Shown piece by piece: positions 1 to 7,343 of a stretch of 64,000 bases of DNA (positions are counted from its first letter, which is position 1; each line of letters begins with the position of its first letter). The notes under the pieces are model-generated. The model searched no databases. It was not told the DNA's origin and saw only the letters and a list, made by a program, of their open reading frames with translations. The position numbers and the translations under genes are program-made. Source of the stretch: Wukongibacter sp050859025 (GTDB taxonomy: Bacteria > Bacillota > Clostridia > Peptostreptococcales > Caminicellaceae); contig NZ_CP138200.1 of assembly GCF_050859025.1 (NCBI RefSeq), positions 3,720,001 to 3,784,000 of the forward strand, written 5' to 3'.

Positions 1-65
1 TATTAAGTAAATAATAGTGATTGTCCATAATACAATATAAATATATTTTAAATCCACATCTCTAT

Positions 66-185
66 TTAATATTTTTTGATTCTCCCTAAATATCCTTCTT
101 TCTCATTTTCTCCTTCAAATACACTTTTATTATTGTTTCCTCTAGTTATTACGTTGTATAGTACTCCTTCATAATGTGTTCTAGC
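66..185 (-). pseudogene. N-terminal remnant of a RAYT/IS200-like (Y1_Tnp) transposase
   Basis: Read on the minus strand, one open frame gives ARTHYEGVLYNVITRGNN followed by a VFEGENEKEGYL stretch and a stop. This is the characteristic first 40 residues of REP-associated tyrosine transposases, where the EG-x-YNVI-x-RGNN block precedes the first strand of the Y1 fold. No start codon lies upstream in frame, and the catalytic HUH and tyrosine motifs are absent, so it is a dead fragment. A second, independently decayed fragment of the same family lies at about 3421-3523. The family call rests on recalled motif similarity. Confidence 0.6.
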
Positions 186-334
186 TTTTTTAGTAAAATA
201 TTTAATTGTAAATCTGATAGTTAATATCTATTAAATTATAGAATGTTTACAGTTTTTTATTATATATGCCATAATGCTGTCATATTTGTTATGATATACT
301 TCCATATGAAATAGGAATTTTTAGGAGGTGTATT

Positions 335-796
335 ATGAAATATGAAATAATTGAATTAAAAGAAAAGCAAGTCGTTGGCCTACTTGTAAGAACTACAAAT
401 GAGAACATGCAGTCAGCAAAAGATATTGATTTATTATGGCAAAATTTTATTTCCAAAGGTATCTATAAGAATATTAATTATAAGATTGATCGAAAAACAA
501 TAGGATTATATACTGATTATGAAAAAGATTATACAAAACCCTATAATTTCATGTCCTGCTGTGAAGTAAGTTCAATAAGTGACTTACATGCTCCTCTTCA
601 AACTAAAATTATCCAAGCAGGTAAATATGCAAAATTCTCTATTCGTGGTCATCTTCAGAAGGATCTTCTAAATGCATGGCAAAACATATGGTCACTTGAT
701 CTAGATAGAACCTATGAATCTGATTTTGAAGTATATCATAATAATTCAGAAGATATTAACGATCAGATTATTGATATATATATTTCAATCAAATAA
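335..796 (+). CDS. GyrI-like/AraC effector-binding domain protein
   Basis: This 153-residue protein is a stand-alone effector-binding domain of the GyrI-like (AraC_E_bind, SOUL-fold) type. The pattern fits: an N-terminal KQVVGL strand, a central YTDYE segment, a KYAKFSIRGHLQ strand and a C-terminal DIYISIK strand, with the acidic residue in YESDFEVY that the family uses for cationic ligands. It has no DNA-binding domain, signal peptide or membrane segment, so it should be cytoplasmic. The start has an excellent site, AGGAGGTG, 7 bases upstream. It is monocistronic, flanked by a transposase remnant and a terminator. Ligand unknown. Such proteins often bind or sequester small hydrophobic or cationic compounds. 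Confidence 0.75.
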   Translation: MKYEIIELKEKQVVGLLVRTTNENMQSAKDIDLLWQNFISKGIYKNINYKIDRKTIGLYTDYEKDYTKPYNFMSCCEVSSISDLHAPLQTKIIQAGKYAKFSIRGHLQKDLLNAWQNIWSLDLDRTYESDFEVYHNNSEDINDQIIDIYISIK

Positions 797-805
797 ATGT
801 TTTTG

Positions 806-846
806 GGGAAAGTTCTTGTTGTTCTAATATTGAGCTTTCCTTTTTT
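806..846 (+). terminator. Rho-independent terminator of the GyrI-like gene
   Basis: GGAAAG-T-TC pairs with GA-G-CTTTCC across a loop of about 16 bases and is followed by six T residues. It lies 10 bases after the stop codon at 796. Confidence 0.75.
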
Positions 847-929
847 ATTAATTGTAAATTTAGCATAGCCCCTTAATAACTTTTCTTATATAATATAGTT
901 GACAATAAATTGAAATGGATGTGATGTTT

Positions 930-1196
930 ATGAATACCCTTTTTACACTATTGGCCTTGATTATTCCTATTTTAACTTTCTTTCTACTTGAAACATTATT
1001 TAAGCTAAAAACAAAACTTATAAAGCAGTTTAAAACAGTTCGTAGATATAAGCTTACTATTTTTATAATTACTTTTGTTCCTTTCCTTATCTATGCATGG
1101 TTTGTGTTTTTTATGGATGTTCCTTTCAATTATTTAATATTCTCAATATCATTTCTATATAACTATTTGATGTATATTCCTGAAGAATTACGCTAA
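930..1196 (+). CDS. small membrane protein, intact member of a local duplicated pair
   Basis: An 88-residue protein with two clear hydrophobic segments (about residues 2-24 and 40-75) separated by a basic loop containing KQFKTVRRYKLT, ending FLYNYLMYIPEELR. I do not recognise a named family. An upstream ATG at 915 is in frame, but I prefer 930: it lies just after GGATGTGATG, and it aligns with the start of a second copy at 2593. That copy matches in the loop (NQFKTVGRYKFT) and ends in a frameshifted relic of the same C-terminus. The pair suggests a recent tandem duplication followed by decay. Function unknown; bitopic or hairpin membrane topology is inferred from hydrophobicity. Confidence 0.6.
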   Translation: MNTLFTLLALIIPILTFFLLETLFKLKTKLIKQFKTVRRYKLTIFIITFVPFLIYAWFVFFMDVPFNYLIFSISFLYNYLMYIPEELR

Positions 1197-1204
1197 CCCA
1201 TAAA

Positions 1205-1464
1205 TTAAGCTTGGTCAAATGCATCACAAACAATAATAGTTTCTTTCTTGTATTGTGTGTCTACATCTGTAATACCAAGACATCCAAGTTCTTATGTTTC
1301 TATCTGTACTTCTACATAACCTTTTTGATTAAATTCCTTTTGCAATTTTTCTTATTTCCTTCTTCTTTGTTTATTCCAGCATCAATAATTGAAGTTACAT
1401 CATATTCGTTGTCCTTCAACATACCAAGCATATAATTTTGAATATCTTTACTTAATTTACCCAT
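1205..1464 (-). pseudogene. frameshifted small gene, unknown family
   Basis: On the minus strand a strong site (GGAGGAGG) precedes an ATG at 1464 opening MGKLSKDIQNYMLGMLK and DVTSIIDAGINK. That frame dies after about 45 codons, while another frame continues with LQKEFNQKGYVEVQIET, a stop, then ELGCLGITDVDTQYKKETI and a final stop at 1205. The strong ribosome binding site and protein-like composition of both pieces suggest one gene of about 85 residues broken by a frameshift and a nonsense change. Family not recognised. Confidence 0.5.
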
Positions 1465-1676
1465 TATTTAACCTCCTCCGTTAACCCTCAAATCTCTGTA
1501 ATTCTTTATATTGAAATCAATATTTTGTGCTCTATATCTTGTAGAACAACATCTTAACATTTTCTTAATTTTGGATTTTTCTCCAATTCCAGACAATATT
1601 TTCACATCATAAATGTTATCATCTAATAGAAAAATGTTGACTATATCCCTAGAATTAAGACTTAGGAGGAAAAAGT

Positions 1677-2072
1677 ATGAAAAGAAAAATTGTATCTTTA
1701 TTTTTAACTTTTGCTTTAATACTTGCTTTTACTGTAAGTTCATATGCAAATCATGGTGAATATGCACATTTCGTGTTAGATGTAAATGACTATGTAGAAA
1801 AAAATATTAAAAGTAGTGAGTTACAACAATTTGATGAAAGTTTTAGAATATCTATAATATCTAAATCTTCAGATTCAGAATATGTTTACGCATTAATTGA
1901 TGTAACAACAGGCGACGTAGTAATCGCTGAATTTTTTACTGGATCATTTTTCAAGAATTATGGACACGTCCTTGACCACAGACATGACTATAAATTACAG
2001 CTAGCTAATATAGGGAATTCCTATGCAAAAGGCGATTTACTTGTTGTAATAGACAATTCTGTAATAAATTAA
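1677..2072 (+). CDS. small secreted protein, paralogue of 16753-17136
   Basis: A 131-residue exported protein of unknown function. The first 25 residues form a textbook Sec signal peptide (MKRKIVSLF..., hydrophobic core, cleavage after SSYA-N). The mature part is about 106 residues with no cysteines and alternating beta-type strands, ending GDLLVVIDNSVIN. TTAGGAGGAAAA precedes the start. The 127-residue protein at 16753 has the same layout: near-identical signal peptide (FTVSSYAN against FTVTSFAN), similar length, and a late HxHxHxx-type element (LDHRHDYKLQLANI against NTRHTHIVSIENL). I infer they are diverged paralogues, released or held at the cell surface. Confidence 0.7.
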   Translation: MKRKIVSLFLTFALILAFTVSSYANHGEYAHFVLDVNDYVEKNIKSSELQQFDESFRISIISKSSDSEYVYALIDVTTGDVVIAEFFTGSFFKNYGHVLDHRHDYKLQLANIGNSYAKGDLLVVIDNSVIN

Positions 2073-2123
2073 TAAATCTGTAGCAAAACAGGATATAGTC
2101 AATATTCTCTTTTCGCTAATTCC

Positions 2124-2355
2124 TCAGTTAGCATTCTTTAAACTGTTTTCTATCTGCTCCATATCTATTTGATTTTCTAATGTCCTATCATTATTATCTT
2201 CTAGAGTTTTTATGCCTATATTGCATCTTTCTTTCAATGTCTCCCATGTCATCATAATCATTAAAATATACCTCTCTATCCTTAATTACCGTCATGTTAT
2301 ACAAATACTCATAGTTGCCTTGTATATCTTCCTTTACCAATTTTCTAAATTTCAT
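2124..2355 (-). pseudogene. frameshifted small gene, unknown family
   Basis: A minus-strand frame opens at an ATG (2355) just after GAGGGGTGAT and reads MKFRKLVKEDIQGNYEYL and REVYFNDYDDM. Coding-like sequence then jumps frame and continues TWETLKERCNIGIKTLEDNN to SLKNAN and a stop at 2124. The two pieces join naturally as one protein of about 76 residues broken by a single-base frameshift near GATGACATGGG. Family not recognised. Confidence 0.5.
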
Positions 2356-2421
2356 ATCACCCCTCACTTTCTAAATCTCTATATGATATAATAAATTAAT
2401 CAAATTTTAGGAGTGAATTTT

Positions 2422-2502
2422 ATGCCAATACCTGTTTTCATTGCAATCATAGGTGCGTTTCTTTGTATATTGCCTATTATCCTAAGAAAAAACAATCGGT
2501 AG
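2422..2502 (+). CDS. 26-residue membrane peptide
   Basis: A very short ORF preceded by AGGAGTGAATTTT. It encodes one hydrophobic helix (PVFIAIIGAFLCILPIIL) followed by the basic tail RKNNR, the layout of single-span small membrane proteins with a cytoplasmic positive C-terminus. Type I toxins and regulatory membrane peptides look like this, but I see no antisense RNA promoter, so the function is open. Support is the ribosome binding site and composition only. Confidence 0.4.
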   Translation: MPIPVFIAIIGAFLCILPIILRKNNR

Positions 2503-2592
2503 AAATAGTTACTAACTCTTATTTTAATGTAGACATCTAATGTTTTTTCTAATATGGTATAATTGTCATAATATTGAAATGATGTCTAATTT

Positions 2593-2846
2593 ATGGACCC
2601 AGTATTTATATTTTTCAGTTCGTTTATCCTCGTTTTAGTATTTTATTTTTTAGATAAAATGTTCAAAATAGAGCCAAAGCTAATAAATCAATTTAAGACA
2701 GTTGGCAGATATAAATTTACTCTCTTTATAATTTGCTTTGTTTCCTTTCTTGATTATCTCCTTTTCACTGTAAAAATAACCTCTCTATAAATTCTATAGT
2801 GTTCCTATATCATTATTTAATACATATTCCTGAAGAACTACGCTAA
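2593..2846 (+). pseudogene. broken second copy of the small membrane protein at 930
   Basis: The first 65 codons parallel the intact protein at 930-1196 (FKIEPKLINQFKTVGRYKFT against FKLKTKLIKQFKTVRRYKLT). The frame stops at 2790, but the expected C-terminus follows in another frame: FLYHYLIHIPEELR then a stop at 2846, matching FLYNYLMYIPEELR. A deletion with frameshift in the second transmembrane segment explains this. The truncated 65-residue product could still be made, but the locus is best read as a decaying duplicate. Confidence 0.65.
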
Positions 2847-2943
2847 TTTTCTAGTTTGCTTATAATAAATAATCAATTGAATAATTTTCTCTTTTTTTAG
2901 ACATAATTATATTGAGTCCTCAGTATTAAAAGGAGATGATAAT

Positions 2944-3288
2944 ATGGGAGTTCTTTCTAACTCACCAACAAACATGGATAATTGTATTGAGTTATGTTTA
3001 AAATGTCTAAGGGCTTGTGAAGAATGTTTTACAGCATGTTTACAAGAACCTGATATGCAAGCTCGTAAAAAGTGTATTCAAACTTTAAACGATTGTGCGG
3101 AAATTTGTTCTCAGGCGGCACAATATATGTCCAGAAATAGTGAGTTTTCAAAACAACTATGTACCTTATGTGCTACAATTTGTGATTCATGTGCCACAGA
3201 ATGCAAAATGTTTAATGATAACCACTGTAAAGAGTGTGCACAAATATGCCTTCAATGTGCAGAAGAATGCCGTAAAATGTTATCTTAA
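2944..3288 (+). CDS. four-helix-bundle copper-binding protein (Csp/DUF326 family)
   Basis: A 114-residue cysteine-rich protein with about 18 cysteines spaced CxxC, CxxxC and CxxxCxxxC along predicted helices (CIELCLKCLRACEECF, CATICDSC, CKECAQICLQCAEEC). This is the signature of the Csp copper-storage/DUF326 family, in which cysteines line the core of a four-helix bundle and bind Cu(I). There is no signal peptide, so it resembles the cytosolic Csp3 type. A clear ribosome binding site (AAAGGAGATGATA) precedes the start and a strong terminator follows, so it is monocistronic. No copper ATPase or regulator lies nearby. Copper buffering is the inferred role. Confidence 0.85.
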   Translation: MGVLSNSPTNMDNCIELCLKCLRACEECFTACLQEPDMQARKKCIQTLNDCAEICSQAAQYMSRNSEFSKQLCTLCATICDSCATECKMFNDNHCKECAQICLQCAEECRKMLS

Positions 3289-3300
3289 TTTCAATTATAT

Positions 3301-3328
3301 ACAGCCATATGTCTATGGCTGTTTTTTA
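3301..3328 (+). terminator. Rho-independent terminator of the Csp-like gene
   Basis: ACAGCCATA pairs perfectly with TATGGCTGT over a 4-base loop and is followed by TTTTTT. It lies 12 bases after the stop codon. Confidence 0.9.
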
Positions 3329-3420
3329 TAGAAAAACAGGAGTTAAGATATCATAGGCTTTACTAATTTACTTATCATTTTCAAAACCACTAATTATTGC
3401 CTTAATCTTTTCTGTCAGTT

Positions 3421-3523
3421 TTTCTCATTTTCTCCTTCAAATACTTTTCATTATTGTTTTCCCTAGTTATTACGTTGTATAGTACTCCCTCACAATATAT
3501 TCTAGCGTTTCTTTTCCTTGCAC
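3421..3523 (-). pseudogene. second N-terminal remnant of a RAYT/IS200-like transposase
   Basis: The minus strand reads ARKRNARIYCEGVLYNVITR then ENN, matching the fragment at 66-185 at DNA level as well (both contain the plus-strand run TAGTTATTACGTTGTATAGT). It loses similarity after about 25 codons and runs into unrelated sequence. Together the two fragments show that at least one RAYT-type element once lived here. Confidence 0.55.
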
Positions 3524-3592
3524 AACCTTCATTCTTTTAAACCTTTTATTATTAAAATTATACCTTTTAGCTTTGTCAGCAAGATATAAAAT

Positions 3593-3931
3593 ACTTGTGC
3601 TTTAACTTCTCCAAAAGGAATAATTTTCAGTTCTTTAAAATTTCTATGAACCTTTACAAATCTCGTGCATAAAATAATATTGCAAGTTTTATATATCCAA
3701 ATCAAAATTAATGTTCCTTTATTCTAAAGAAGCTTTTTTAATAAAGGAAAAGCTTTTATTATTTTTTCAATATACTGTCTGATATCTATATATTGATTTT
3801 TTAGAATAGAACATTGTATTAGAGATTTAGGATTTTATCTTTAAGGAGATGAATAATAATAGCTTACTCAGATAGAAAATTGCTTGCTAGGATAATTAAG
3901 TGTGAGGCAGGTGGCGAAGGCGACAACGGAT
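3593..3931. repeat. 339 bp direct repeat, copy 1 (copy 2 at 17652-17990)
   Basis: Every base from ACTTGTGCTTTAAC to GGCGACAA-GGA aligns with 17652-17990 without a single insertion or deletion (constant offset 14,059). There are only a handful of substitutions. The unit carries the upstream region and first 25 codons of cwlJ. Copy 2 continues into the intact gene; copy 1 breaks off into unrelated sequence at about 3931. Confidence 0.9.
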
Positions 3932-3934
3932 TGC
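3859..3934 (+). pseudogene. truncated, start-less cwlJ fragment
   Basis: This is the 5' end of the cwlJ gene at 17918 inside the direct repeat. Codons for AYSDRKLLARIIKCEAGGEG are preserved together with the AAGGAGATGA ribosome binding site. Both candidate start codons (ATG in copy 2 at 17912 and 17918) have become ATA at 3853 and 3859, and the rest of the gene is missing. It cannot make a hydrolase. Confidence 0.85.
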
Positions 3935-3984
3935 AGTCTTTATCATACCACCAATATAAGTAAAGAAAAAGAAGGTGCTTATTA

Positions 3985-4104
3985 TTAATCATTAGTCCCT
4001 TCTTTTTCACTATTCTTCTCCCTCAAAAATTCATTGAGAAGTTTATTTAATTCCTTTTTTACTTCTTCAGGTGTTTTTTCCCCGGTATATATTACTTCGA
4101 CCAT
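3985..4104 (-). CDS. 39-residue acidic/basic helical peptide
   Basis: A minus-strand ORF with a good site (GGGGGAGTGTC) 3 bases before the ATG. It encodes VEVIYTGEKTPEEVKKELNK followed by LLNEFLREKN and a charged tail: one strand, then an amphipathic helix. Short proteins of this look often accompany site-specific recombinase or transposase genes in Firmicutes, but none remains intact next to it. A perfect 11 bp inverted repeat (GAAAAAGAAGG/CCTTCTTTTTC) spans its stop codon and may serve as terminator. Function unknown. Confidence 0.45.
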   Translation of the reverse strand: MVEVIYTGEKTPEEVKKELNKLLNEFLREKNSEKEGTND

Positions 4105-4162
4105 GACACTCCCCCTTTTGTAATATATATGAGTGTCATAATTTGTCCTATAATAAAAAAAT

Positions 4163-4242
4163 GGAGAACCTTATAAGATTCTCCGCTAAACTATCCTTTA
4201 GCTCTAGACATAAAAAGAGAGAATCTCTCTAAGATTCTCTCT
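4163..4242 (-). terminator. two tandem terminator hairpins after the toxin-immunity operon
   Basis: On the minus strand, AGAGAGAATC pairs with GATTCTCTCT over 7 bases and is followed by TTTTT (4242-4216). A second hairpin, GGAGAATCTTATAAGGTTCTCC, is followed by a T run (4184-4163). Both lie downstream of the minus-strand gene ending at 4354 and would terminate its transcript. Confidence 0.65.
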
Positions 4243-4353
4243 AAACCGTTCTTTATAATGAAGAACCGTTCATTGGGGTTATAACTAACTCATAATTTGT
4301 TAATCTCTGAAATCTGCTAAAAGAGGTATTTACTTAAAAGAAACCTGTACATT

Positions 4354-4734
4354 TTACAATTTTTTAAACCGAAAATTATCCCATGCAATTACTTCAACAA
4401 TATTATCTTGAAATGCAAGTATATAGTGATGTGCTTTATCTACAAAATCGGTTTCTCTACCCCTTTTAATTAATCTTTTTTTTAACTTTTCAATCCATTT
4501 AGAATCTATAACTTCAAATAAATGAGGCACCCTACCATACTTTTTAAGAAATTTTGAAGTATCAATACAATCAATAGTTGTAATATTTAGTCCTTGAAAA
4601 GGGCTGAATTCTATTTCCCAGCGATTTTCATTAACATCATCAAATTCAATGTTTATACTTGAATCTTTCATTGTTACTTTTTCTAAAGGAGTTTCATGTA
4701 TTTCAACATGTTCTGCAAGTATATTAATATCCAT
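4354..4734 (-). CDS. putative immunity protein for the upstream secreted toxin
   Basis: A 126-residue acidic cytoplasmic protein without signal peptide or recognised domain. It reads as an alpha/beta fold, with strands such as NRWEIEFSPFQGLNITTID and a C-terminal strand ILAFQDNIVEVIAWDNFRF. It starts 19 bases after the stop of the toxin gene in the same transcript, with AAAGAGGTGTACAAAA before the ATG, and two terminators follow it. The position (small gene immediately 3' of a toxin with a variable C-terminal domain), size and lack of export signal are those of polymorphic-toxin immunity proteins. The role is inferred from context only. Confidence 0.55.
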   Translation of the reverse strand: MDINILAEHVEIHETPLEKVTMKDSSINIEFDDVNENRWEIEFSPFQGLNITTIDCIDTSKFLKKYGRVPHLFEVIDSKWIEKLKKRLIKRGRETDFVDKAHHYILAFQDNIVEVIAWDNFRFKKL

Positions 4735-4753
4735 TTTTGTACACCTCTTTTGT

Positions 4754-5611
4754 CTAATTCCTTACTCTTATAGAAGTTCCATCATTTTTAGTTGTAAATT
4801 TCCAAAAATCATCTAGAACCGTACTATTAGATACGAATTTATATTTTATTTTTTTTCCAGATTTTTGATGAACATATAGTCTACGATTGTCAAGACTGTA
4901 TATTTTCCCATCTAATTCAAAAACTTCAATAGCGTTAAAATCACTATTTTTTATTTCTCCAGACTTTAAACCTTTTATAGCTTCATCAATCATATCCTTA
5001 TTGCCAAATTTTTTACTTATACTACTTTGAGTAAATCTTACTTTTTTAGGATCTATATATCCTTTTGTCTTAATCTTTAATTTTCTTAATACAGTTCTTA
5101 AGTTCTTATTTACATTTTTTTCAAAATACTTTTCTAGAGTTTCACGAGCTATAGTTTTAGCAGCTCTTTTAACTTTTGATTTTGTTCCTGTTTTAAGAGC
5201 ATTTTTTATTGCTTTTGAACCTTTTTTTGTTTTAGCTAAATCTTTTACTGCATCAGCTTTAATAACAATCTTACTACCTCTTCTAAAGTATGCCGAAGAA
5301 GGAAGCAATGGTAAAAGAGCTGCTGTATCCAATGCTGCCCATGAGAATTTTCCAAGCGAAGGAGCGTTAAAAAAATCCTTCCAGCTTGCAAAAGCCATAA
5401 CAAAATCTGTTACATCCCAAAAGCTTATAGCTGTATATTCTCGTTCTACATCTTCTGAGTCATCATCATACATTAAATCAATAGGCTGATCCTCTAAAGC
5501 TTCTTGTAATATCTTCATATTTACAAAATCATGATGTATATCAGCAAAGCTAGTAGCTGTTGTTCCTAAAATAAGGGTTAAAATTAAAATAAAGCTAATA
5601 AATTTTCTCAT
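4754..5611 (-). CDS. Sec-secreted polymorphic toxin with ParB-like C-terminal domain
   Basis: A 285-residue protein with three parts. Residues 1-24 are a Sec signal peptide ending TATSFA-D. Residues about 60-170 hold a small hydrophobic stretch (AALDTAALLPLLPSSAYF) followed by a very basic helical segment rich in KTKKGSK and KSKVKRA, resembling pretoxin linkers. Residues about 190-285 resemble the compact ParB/sulfiredoxin-like domains that end RHS and other polymorphic toxins: VRFTQSSISKKFG, then ELDGKIYSLDNRRLYV with the DNRRL motif. A nuclease or related nucleotide-acting activity is the family expectation, not shown here. The adjacent 126-residue gene is the likely immunity partner. Being Sec-exported rather than LXG- or RHS-borne makes it unusual. 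Confidence 0.6.
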   Translation of the reverse strand: MRKFISFILILTLILGTTATSFADIHHDFVNMKILQEALEDQPIDLMYDDDSEDVEREYTAISFWDVTDFVMAFASWKDFFNAPSLGKFSWAALDTAALLPLLPSSAYFRRGSKIVIKADAVKDLAKTKKGSKAIKNALKTGTKSKVKRAAKTIARETLEKYFEKNVNKNLRTVLRKLKIKTKGYIDPKKVRFTQSSISKKFGNKDMIDEAIKGLKSGEIKNSDFNAIEVFELDGKIYSLDNRRLYVHQKSGKKIKYKFVSNSTVLDDFWKFTTKNDGTSIRVRN

Positions 5612-6082
5612 GTATGTTCCTCCTAAAAATACAGTATTTTTGTAATAAAATCAAGTCATTATACCTAAAAAATATATTTTTTTATGATCTCCTTTCTATT
5701 CTATTTGAGGCAGTAACAGCAACTGTATTCCAAAGTGCGAAGTAAGTAATTGCTGGTACTGGTACTATTCAAAAAACTTCACAACTTGATTTGACAACTC
5801 CTATTTTGAATAGTCACAGATTAAAATATCACAATCAAAATAAGAAAAATGTAGAAAAATGTAAAAAATAATAATTTTAAGGAATTTTTAAGATTTATTG
5901 CCTTTTTAAATGAAATCCCGAACGTATCGAACTATGTTTTAGATATGTACTTAGTGAACGGTTTTTCGCTTAAAATCATTAATTTTCTTTTCACTAACTA
6001 AAGTTTTAGTGCAGAATGTAAATATATATCATGCTCCGACAAATCATGGTATAATATTCCACGAGAAAAGGATGTGAGACTT
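5612..6082. other. intergenic region between divergent toxin and XRE regulator genes
   Basis: It carries a 24-base element at 5845-5868 whose complement recurs exactly at 16669-16692. It also holds an 8 bp inverted repeat (TTAGTGAA/TTCACTAA, about 5951-5998) and a TATAAT box at 6050-6055 upstream of the regulator gene. A short stretch around 5706-5745 reads as a coding relic but is too degraded to name. Confidence 0.45.
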
Positions 6083-6679
6083 ATGCATTTTGGGAATAGG
6101 CTTAGAAAATCAAGAGAAAAAAAAGAATTAACACAAGCAAAATTAGCTGAAAAATTTTCTGTAAGTGAAGCTACTATTAGTTTTTTTGAGAGAAATAAAA
6201 AGCCCCCTACCTATGAACTGTTAAATAAAATTACTACTTACTTTAATGTCACTGAAGATTATCTATTAGGGCATGATGAGGTTGATTTAAAAACTTTTGG
6301 TAATAGATTAAGAGAATTGAGAAAAGAAAAGAGATTAAATCAAACAGAGATTGGTGGAATATTAAACATTGTTCCATCTAATATTTCACACTACGAAGCT
6401 GGGAAAGCCCGACCTAGTTTACAGACAATTTATATACTAGCGAATTACTTCGATGTATCAATTGATTATCTGGTTGGAAGAACAGATAGAAAGGATCTGT
6501 TTACAATACAAGATCAAGATATTCAAGAAGTTGGAGAACAATATTTAGAGTTTCATAAAGAATTAGAAAAAATGGGACTAACTCCTCAAATAGCCTTAAG
6601 TAAAATGAAAAAATTTTATAGAGCCGGGGAATGTAATAAAATCTGTGCTTTAGTGAAAAACAAATCTCTTTTCTGGTAA
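6083..6679 (+). CDS. tandem double-XRE transcriptional regulator, C-terminus replaced by IS sequence
   Basis: A cytoplasmic DNA-binding protein with two consecutive Cro/C1-type helix-turn-helix domains: residues about 2-60 (FGNRLRKSREKKELTQAKLA, ending EDYLLG) and about 72-130 (FGNRLRELRKEKRLNQTEIG, ending IDYLVG). Start: a GTG at 6074 is in frame, but ATG 6083 is better spaced from AAAAGGATGTGAG. After about residue 180 the reading frame enters the left end of the IS256-family element at about 6626 (GGGGAATGTA), so the last 17 or so residues (ECNKICALVKNKSLFW) are IS-derived and the native C-terminus is lost. Divergently placed from the toxin-immunity genes, which it may control; that is inference. 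Confidence 0.7.
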   Translation: MHFGNRLRKSREKKELTQAKLAEKFSVSEATISFFERNKKPPTYELLNKITTYFNVTEDYLLGHDEVDLKTFGNRLRELRKEKRLNQTEIGGILNIVPSNISHYEAGKARPSLQTIYILANYFDVSIDYLVGRTDRKDLFTIQDQDIQEVGEQYLEFHKELEKMGLTPQIALSKMKKFYRAGECNKICALVKNKSLFW

Positions 6680-6715
6680 TAATTAGAATAATGATTAAAA
6701 CCAGAGAGGAGATTT
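6662..6715 (+). promoter_or_regulatory. inverted repeat sequestering the transposase ribosome binding site
   Basis: Bases 6662-6677 (AAATCTCTTTTCTGGT) pair with 6700-6715 (ACCAGAGAGGAGATTT) at 14 of 16 positions, hiding the GAGGAG site of the transposase. In transcripts reading in from the XRE gene the hairpin would block translation. This protects against impinging transcription, as known for IS10 and other elements. Confidence 0.55.
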
Positions 6716-7343
6716 TTTATGAGTACATTACCAAAAGAAATGTTGAGATCAATAATAGTTGATGGAGGGCTGAAAACATCGGATGATGTACATGAGTATC
6801 TTAAGGAATTGTTTAAGGATACACTTCAAGAAATGTTGGAGGCAGAATTAGATTTAAAGCTAGGGTATGAGAAACGTGATCGTAAGGGAAAAGAAACTGA
6901 TAATAGGCGTAATGGATATACGAAAAAGAAAGTTAAATCTAAGTATGGAGTAGTAGATATAAATGTTCCCAGAGATAGAAATGGTGAATTTGAACCAACG
7001 GTAATTCCTAAGAATAAGAGAAATATTTCAGGTATTGAGGAGCAAATAATATCATTTTACGCTAGGGGTATGTCTACAAGAGATATCCATGATCAAATAA
7101 ATGATATTTATGGTATAGAAGTATCAGCTGAGATGGTTAGTAAGATAACAGATAAGATATTACCGCAAATAAGAGAATGGCAATCGCGCCCAGTAGATAG
7201 TATGTATCCTTTTGTATTTATGGATGCTATCCACTTTAAAGTTAGAGAAAACAATCAGGTAGTTTCAAAGGCAGCATACGTAGTATTAGGAGTTAATAAG
7301 GAAGGTCTTAAAGAAATATTAGGAATATGGATAGGCGAGAACG

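Noticed and set aside
1211..1435. 74-codon plus-strand frame
   Set aside because: It lies antisense to a frameshifted minus-strand gene that has a strong ribosome binding site; the plus-strand product is Phe/Tyr/Leu-rich noise.
3095..3331. 78-codon plus-strand frame overlapping the Csp-like gene
   Set aside because: It is out of frame within a clearly conserved cysteine-rich gene and runs into its terminator.
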